From assembly GCF_003234855.1 (NCBI RefSeq), contig NZ_QKTO01000001.1, forward strand, positions 248,001 to 312,000: a stretch of DNA of 64,000 bases, read 5' to 3'. Below, in pieces: positions 61,129 through 64,000 of this stretch; positions within the stretch are counted from its first letter, which is position 1, and each line of letters opens with the position of its first letter. The stretch comes from Curtobacterium sp. MCBD17_032. GTDB lineage: Bacteria; Actinomycetota; Actinomycetes; Actinomycetales; Microbacteriaceae. Both the position numbers and the translations under genes were made by a program. A model generated the notes under the pieces. The model was not told the origin of the DNA, ran no database searches, and worked only from the letters and a program-made list of their open reading frames with translations.

Positions 61129-61944
61129 ATGCCCACCACCTCTGTGCAGCTCTACTCACTGCGCGACGCCATCGCCGAAGACCTCGACGCGGCCATCGCC
61201 CGGGTCCGCGAGATCGGCTACGAGAACGTCGAGCCCTACGCGTTCGTCGAGCGTGCCGCCGACCTCGAACGTGCCTTCGCCGCCACCGGCCTGCACGCAC
61301 CGTCGGGTCACGTCGCCGTGATCGACGCCGAGGACACCGCACCGATCTGGGACGCCGCCGAGCGCCTCGGCATCCAGACCGTCATCGACCCGTTCATCCC
61401 GACCGACCGCTGGCAGACCGCCGACGACGTCGCGAAGATCGCCGAGCGCGTCAACGTCCTCACCGCCGAGGCCGCCGCCCGCGGCCTGCGGTTCGGGTAC
61501 CACAACCACCAGTGGGAGTTCACGAACAAGGTCGACGGCCGCACGGTCTACGACCTCTTCGTGTCGCAGCTGTCCCCGGAGACCGTCCTCGAGGTCGACA
61601 CCTTCTGGGCCACCGTCGGCGGCGCGGACGCCCCCGCCGTGCTCCGCGGTCTCGGCGAGCGCGTCGTCGCCATCCACGTCAAGGACGGCAAGGTCGACGG
61701 CGACATCCGCACCGCGCTGCCCTCGTCCGAGAGCGCACTCATCGTGCCCGAGGCCCTCCAGCGGGCCTTCGAGAACCAGACCCCGGCCGGCCAGGGCGAC
61801 GTCGACGTGGCGGGCATCCTCGCGGCGGCGCCGCAGGCCATCCGCGTCGTCGAGTTCGACGCGTACAAGGGCGACGTCTTCGAGGGCATCGCCGAGTCCC
61901 TCACCTGGCTGCAGGCGAACGACACCGCCGGGGACGCCGCGTGA
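61129..61944 (+). CDS. TIM-barrel sugar isomerase/epimerase
   Basis: This 271-residue cytosolic protein belongs to the xylose-isomerase-like/AP endonuclease 2 fold. 'VQLYSLRDAIAEDLDAAIA' is the first strand, 'LRFGYHNHQWEF' the metal-binding His region, 'VLEVDTFWATVGG' with a ligand Glu/Asp, and 'VVAIHVKDGK' with another His. Members isomerise or epimerise inositols, keto sugars or hydroxypyruvate-like compounds. The stop overlaps the next GTG (GTGA). The divergent transporter and TetR suggest an inducible sugar or inositol pathway. Confidence 0.9.
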   Translation: MPTTSVQLYSLRDAIAEDLDAAIARVREIGYENVEPYAFVERAADLERAFAATGLHAPSGHVAVIDAEDTAPIWDAAERLGIQTVIDPFIPTDRWQTADDVAKIAERVNVLTAEAAARGLRFGYHNHQWEFTNKVDGRTVYDLFVSQLSPETVLEVDTFWATVGGADAPAVLRGLGERVVAIHVKDGKVDGDIRTALPSSESALIVPEALQRAFENQTPAGQGDVDVAGILAAAPQAIRVVEFDAYKGDVFEGIAESLTWLQANDTAGDAA

Positions 61945-63056
61945 GCCGCGTCGGGATCGGCATCATCGGTGCCGGCAACATCTCCACCCAGTACCTCGAG
62001 AACCTGACGAAGTTCGCCGACGTCGAGGTCCGCTTCGTCGCCGACGTCCTGCTCGACCGTGCCGCCGCCCAGGCGGAGGCATACGGCGTCGCCGCCTCAG
62101 GCACCGTCGAGGAGCTCCTCGCCCGCGAGGACATCGCCATCGTGATCAACCTGACGATCCCGGCCGCGCACGCCGAGGTCGACCAGCAGATCATCGACGC
62201 CGGCAAGCACGTCTGGAGCGAGAAGCCGATCGCGACCGACCACGACTCGGCCGCCGCGGTCCTGGCCTCCGCGAAGGCGAAGGGCCTCCGCGTCGCGACC
62301 GCACCGGACACCGTGCTCGGCGCCGGCATCCAGACCGCGCTCCGGGCCATCGCCCGCGGCGACATCGGCGAGCCGCTCACCGCGACGACGATGTTCCACG
62401 TCCCCGGTCCGGAGGCGTGGCACCCGAACCCGGACTTCCTGTTCGCGAAGGGTGCCGGGCCGCTGTTCGACATGGGGCCGTACTACGTGACGACGCTCGT
62501 GCACGCCTTCGGCACCGCGTCCCGCGTGCAGGCCGTGTCGTCGAAGTCGCTCGACCGCCGCACCATCGCCTCGGGCGACCGCGCCGGCGAGACCTTCCCC
62601 GTCGAGGTCCCCACGCACCACGCCGCGCTCATCGAGTTCGCCGGCGGGCAGTCCGCCCAGTCGACGTTCTCGTTCCAGCACGCCCTGCCGCGGATGGGCT
62701 TCGTCGAGATCAACGGCACGCTCGGCACGATCTCGCTCCCGGACCCGAACACCTTCGAGGGCTCCTCGCAGCTCTGGCGCACCGGCCAGGAGGAGCCCGA
62801 AACGCTCGAGGCGGTCGGCTCCACCTGGGGTCGTGGCACCGGCGTCGTCGACCTCGCCCGCGCCATCGCCGAGGACCGCCCGGAGCGCGCCTCCGGCGAG
62901 GTCGCACTGCACGTCCTCGACGTCCTGCTCGGCATCCGTGACGCGGCAGAGTCCGGCCAGGCCGTCACGATCAGCTCCTCGGTCGACCGACCTGCGCCGC
63001 TGGCGGAGGACTTCGACCCGGCAGCCGCCGTGCTCACGGCGGGCGTGGACGCCTAG
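61941..63056 (+). CDS. Gfo/Idh/MocA-family dehydrogenase
   Basis: The 371-residue NAD(P)-dependent sugar oxidoreductase has 'RVGIGIIGAGNISTQYLENL' as its dinucleotide loop and 'KHVWSEKPIATD', the catalytic-Lys EKP motif. A C-terminal beta-sheet substrate domain begins near 'DIGEPLTATTMFH', and 'FDMGPYYVTTLVH' carries the active-site Asp/His region. It is coupled to the isomerase by a 4-base overlap. Oxidation of a sugar or polyol followed by isomerisation is the likely pathway; the compound is unknown. Confidence 0.93.
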   Translation: MSRVGIGIIGAGNISTQYLENLTKFADVEVRFVADVLLDRAAAQAEAYGVAASGTVEELLAREDIAIVINLTIPAAHAEVDQQIIDAGKHVWSEKPIATDHDSAAAVLASAKAKGLRVATAPDTVLGAGIQTALRAIARGDIGEPLTATTMFHVPGPEAWHPNPDFLFAKGAGPLFDMGPYYVTTLVHAFGTASRVQAVSSKSLDRRTIASGDRAGETFPVEVPTHHAALIEFAGGQSAQSTFSFQHALPRMGFVEINGTLGTISLPDPNTFEGSSQLWRTGQEEPETLEAVGSTWGRGTGVVDLARAIAEDRPERASGEVALHVLDVLLGIRDAAESGQAVTISSSVDRPAPLAEDFDPAAAVLTAGVDA

Positions 63057-63068
63057 TCCACCCGCTGT

Positions 63069-63112
63069 ACACGGAACGGCCGGCTCCTCGCGAGGGGTCG
63101 GCCGTTCCGTGT
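63069..63112. terminator. 14-bp perfect hairpin ending the sugar operon
   Basis: ACACGGAACGGCCG (63069-63082) and CGGCCGTTCCGTGT (63099-63112) pair perfectly; the loop has CCTCGCGAGG. It lies 12 bases past the stop and also serves the converging TetR gene. Confidence 0.85.
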
Positions 63113-63122
63113 TCCGCCGGGG

Positions 63123-63758
63123 TCAGTGCGGCGCGTCGCTCTCCGCGCCACCCGCGGGCACGATCCGCTCGAGCAGGCGCAGCACCCGCTCCCCGTCCAC
63201 GGCGCCCGGGTCGAGCAGCCACTGCACCTGCAGCCCGTCCGAGGCCGCGATGCTCAGGCTCGCGAGGTCCTCGGGGTCGAGGTCGTCGCGGATCCGGCCG
63301 GCGGCCTGGTCCCGGCGGATGAGCTCCGCGAGGTCGGCGCGTAACCGGGTGAACCGGTCACGCATGAACTCGCGCGTGGTCGGGTGCCCCTCCTGCACGG
63401 CGTCGGCGGAGAGGGTCGTGTAGAGCTGCACGAGTCCGGGGACGGCTCGGTTGCGGGCGGCGCTCTCCCGCATGTCGCCGATCGCGGACTTCATGCGTTC
63501 CGGAGCACCCTGCTCACGGACCTCGTGCTCGCGGTAGACGGCGAGGAGCAGGTCGTCTCGACTCGGGAAGTAGTGGCGGAGCGCCGCGTGCGTGATGCCG
63601 AGGGCGTCCGCCACGGACCGGAGCGAGGACGCGTCGACCCCCTGTTCGGCGACCATCCGGATCATCTCGTCCAGGATCTGTGCGCGCCGCTCGGTGCCCT
63701 TGCGGTACCCGCCGCGGCGCGGCGGGACCGCGTCGTCCTCATCGGCGGCGTGCGTCAT
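63123..63758 (-). CDS. TetR-family regulator of the sugar locus
   Basis: This 211-residue repressor has an N-terminal basic tail 'PPRRGGYRKGTERRAQILDE', then 'VAEQGVDASSLRSVADALGI' and the recognition helix 'THAALRHYFPSRDDLLLAVY'. The C-terminal helical domain includes 'LVQLYTTLSADAVQEGHP' and 'AASDGLQVQWLLDPG', like TetR_C_6-type sugar regulators. A GAAAACC element lies just upstream of its start and resembles the sites before the MFS and isomerase genes, so it probably controls itself and both operons. Confidence 0.88.
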   Translation of the reverse strand: MTHAADEDDAVPPRRGGYRKGTERRAQILDEMIRMVAEQGVDASSLRSVADALGITHAALRHYFPSRDDLLLAVYREHEVREQGAPERMKSAIGDMRESAARNRAVPGLVQLYTTLSADAVQEGHPTTREFMRDRFTRLRADLAELIRRDQAAGRIRDDLDPEDLASLSIAASDGLQVQWLLDPGAVDGERVLRLLERIVPAGGAESDAPH

Positions 63759-63765
63759 CCTGCCA

Positions 63766-63786
63766 ACTTACCGCTGGAAGGTTTTC
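63766..63786 (-). promoter_or_regulatory. TetR self-operator candidate
   Basis: On the minus strand GAAAACCTTCCAGCGGTAAG shares GAAAACC with the divergent sites at 60960 and 61024 and has a GGT partner. It directly abuts the TetR start. Confidence 0.4.
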
Positions 63787-63796
63787 GCGGCCAGTG

Positions 63797-63842
63797 CCGG
63801 ACGGGAGGCACGGATCACCGCCGGTGCGGGCCTCCTGTCCGG
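63797..63842. terminator. GGGAGGC-family hairpin at the right edge
   Basis: CCGGACGGGAGGC (63797-63809) pairs with GCCTCCTGTCCGG (63830-63842) with one G-T pair, between the TetR promoter and the end of the truncated gene. Probably terminates the latter. Confidence 0.65.
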
Positions 63843-63848
63843 TGCGTC

Positions 63849-64000
63849 TCAGTGCGCGTCGTCCGCCGCCACCGGGTCCGGCAGGGCGCGGACGGCTGAC
63901 TCGTCGGCCGTGTACTCGTCCACCGGGGTCGGCAGGCTCGCGTCGAGCGCGGCCGTGACCAGGCCGAGGCAACGTGTCAGGACCTCGTTGTCCTCGGGCG
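63849..64000 (-). CDS. C-terminal end of a gene cut by the window
   Basis: A leftward open frame enters at base 64000 and stops at TGA 63851-63849. The visible 49 residues read 'PEDNEVLTRCLGLVTAALDA', then 'PTPVDEYTADESAVRALPDP' and end 'VAADDAH'. The acidic composition and natural stop support coding. Too little is visible to name a family. Confidence 0.5.
   Translation of the reverse strand, partial: PEDNEVLTRCLGLVTAALDASLPTPVDEYTADESAVRALPDPVAADDAH

Overview
The window is about 64 kb of very GC-rich DNA with dense coding, G/C at nearly all third codon positions, many GTG starts and many genes whose -10 box sits 6-9 nt before the start codon. Gene content (a DUF7882 protein, an actinobacterial holin-X gene, NucS mismatch endonuclease, an LAxTG-anchored surface protein, the coproporphyrin-dependent haem route) suggests an actinobacterium of the Microbacteriaceae, probably Curtobacterium or a close relative. 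The genus is an inference from content and style. No rRNA, tRNA, CRISPR array, transposase or prophage was recognised. The window cuts a gene at each edge.

Layout. 1-5.4 kb: end of an aldo/keto reductase, then a leftward operon (BNR sialidase-like protein, SLC13-type permease, VOC protein, DapA/NanA-type aldolase) read from a 460-bp control region. 5.4-11.4 kb: a Rossmann protein, a bacteriocin-like secreted peptide gene with one frameshift plus a coupled small membrane protein, an AlkA-type glycosylase, 6-phosphofructokinase, an MDR oxidoreductase and a GntR regulator with a very strong terminator. 11.4-24.3 kb: an ABC ATPase, then the haem locus: hemE-hemY, three small membrane-protein genes, hemQ-hemH-hemC-hemD-hemB-hemL leftward, and hemA rightward. 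Together these make haem from glutamyl-tRNA through coproporphyrin. 24.3-38.4 kb: a 20-residue-repeat protein, a degenerate beta-lactamase-fold protein, an M13 peptidase, a sortase substrate, a uracil/xanthine-type permease, HAD, GAP and MATE proteins, a TetR/DUF4267/SnoaL group, an M20 peptidase and a YbdK-type ligase. 38.6-50.4 kb: a lone ctaD, DUF7882 and a divergent acidic protein, LacI/MFS, nucS, HAD/MFS, NmrA, a kinase, a SpoIIE-type phosphatase and a NUDIX protein. 50.5-57.4 kb: an ABC/FtsX exporter, a LuxR-type ATPase regulator broken by two frameshifts, and two alpha/beta hydrolases. 57.5-64 kb: a TetR regulator, a type-B carboxylesterase, then a carbohydrate locus (MFS; TIM-barrel isomerase and Gfo/Idh/MocA dehydrogenase; TetR) sharing operator-like sequences, and a truncated gene at the right edge.

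Three threads deserve attention. First, the bacteriocin-like gene pair at 6.3-7.2 kb, with codon use unlike its neighbours. Second, a family of intergenic hairpins built on a GGGAGGC core that recurs across the window and also appears in frame inside hemD. Third, small regulatory palindromes in front of the sialidase-like, LacI/MFS, TetR/DUF4267 and sugar loci.
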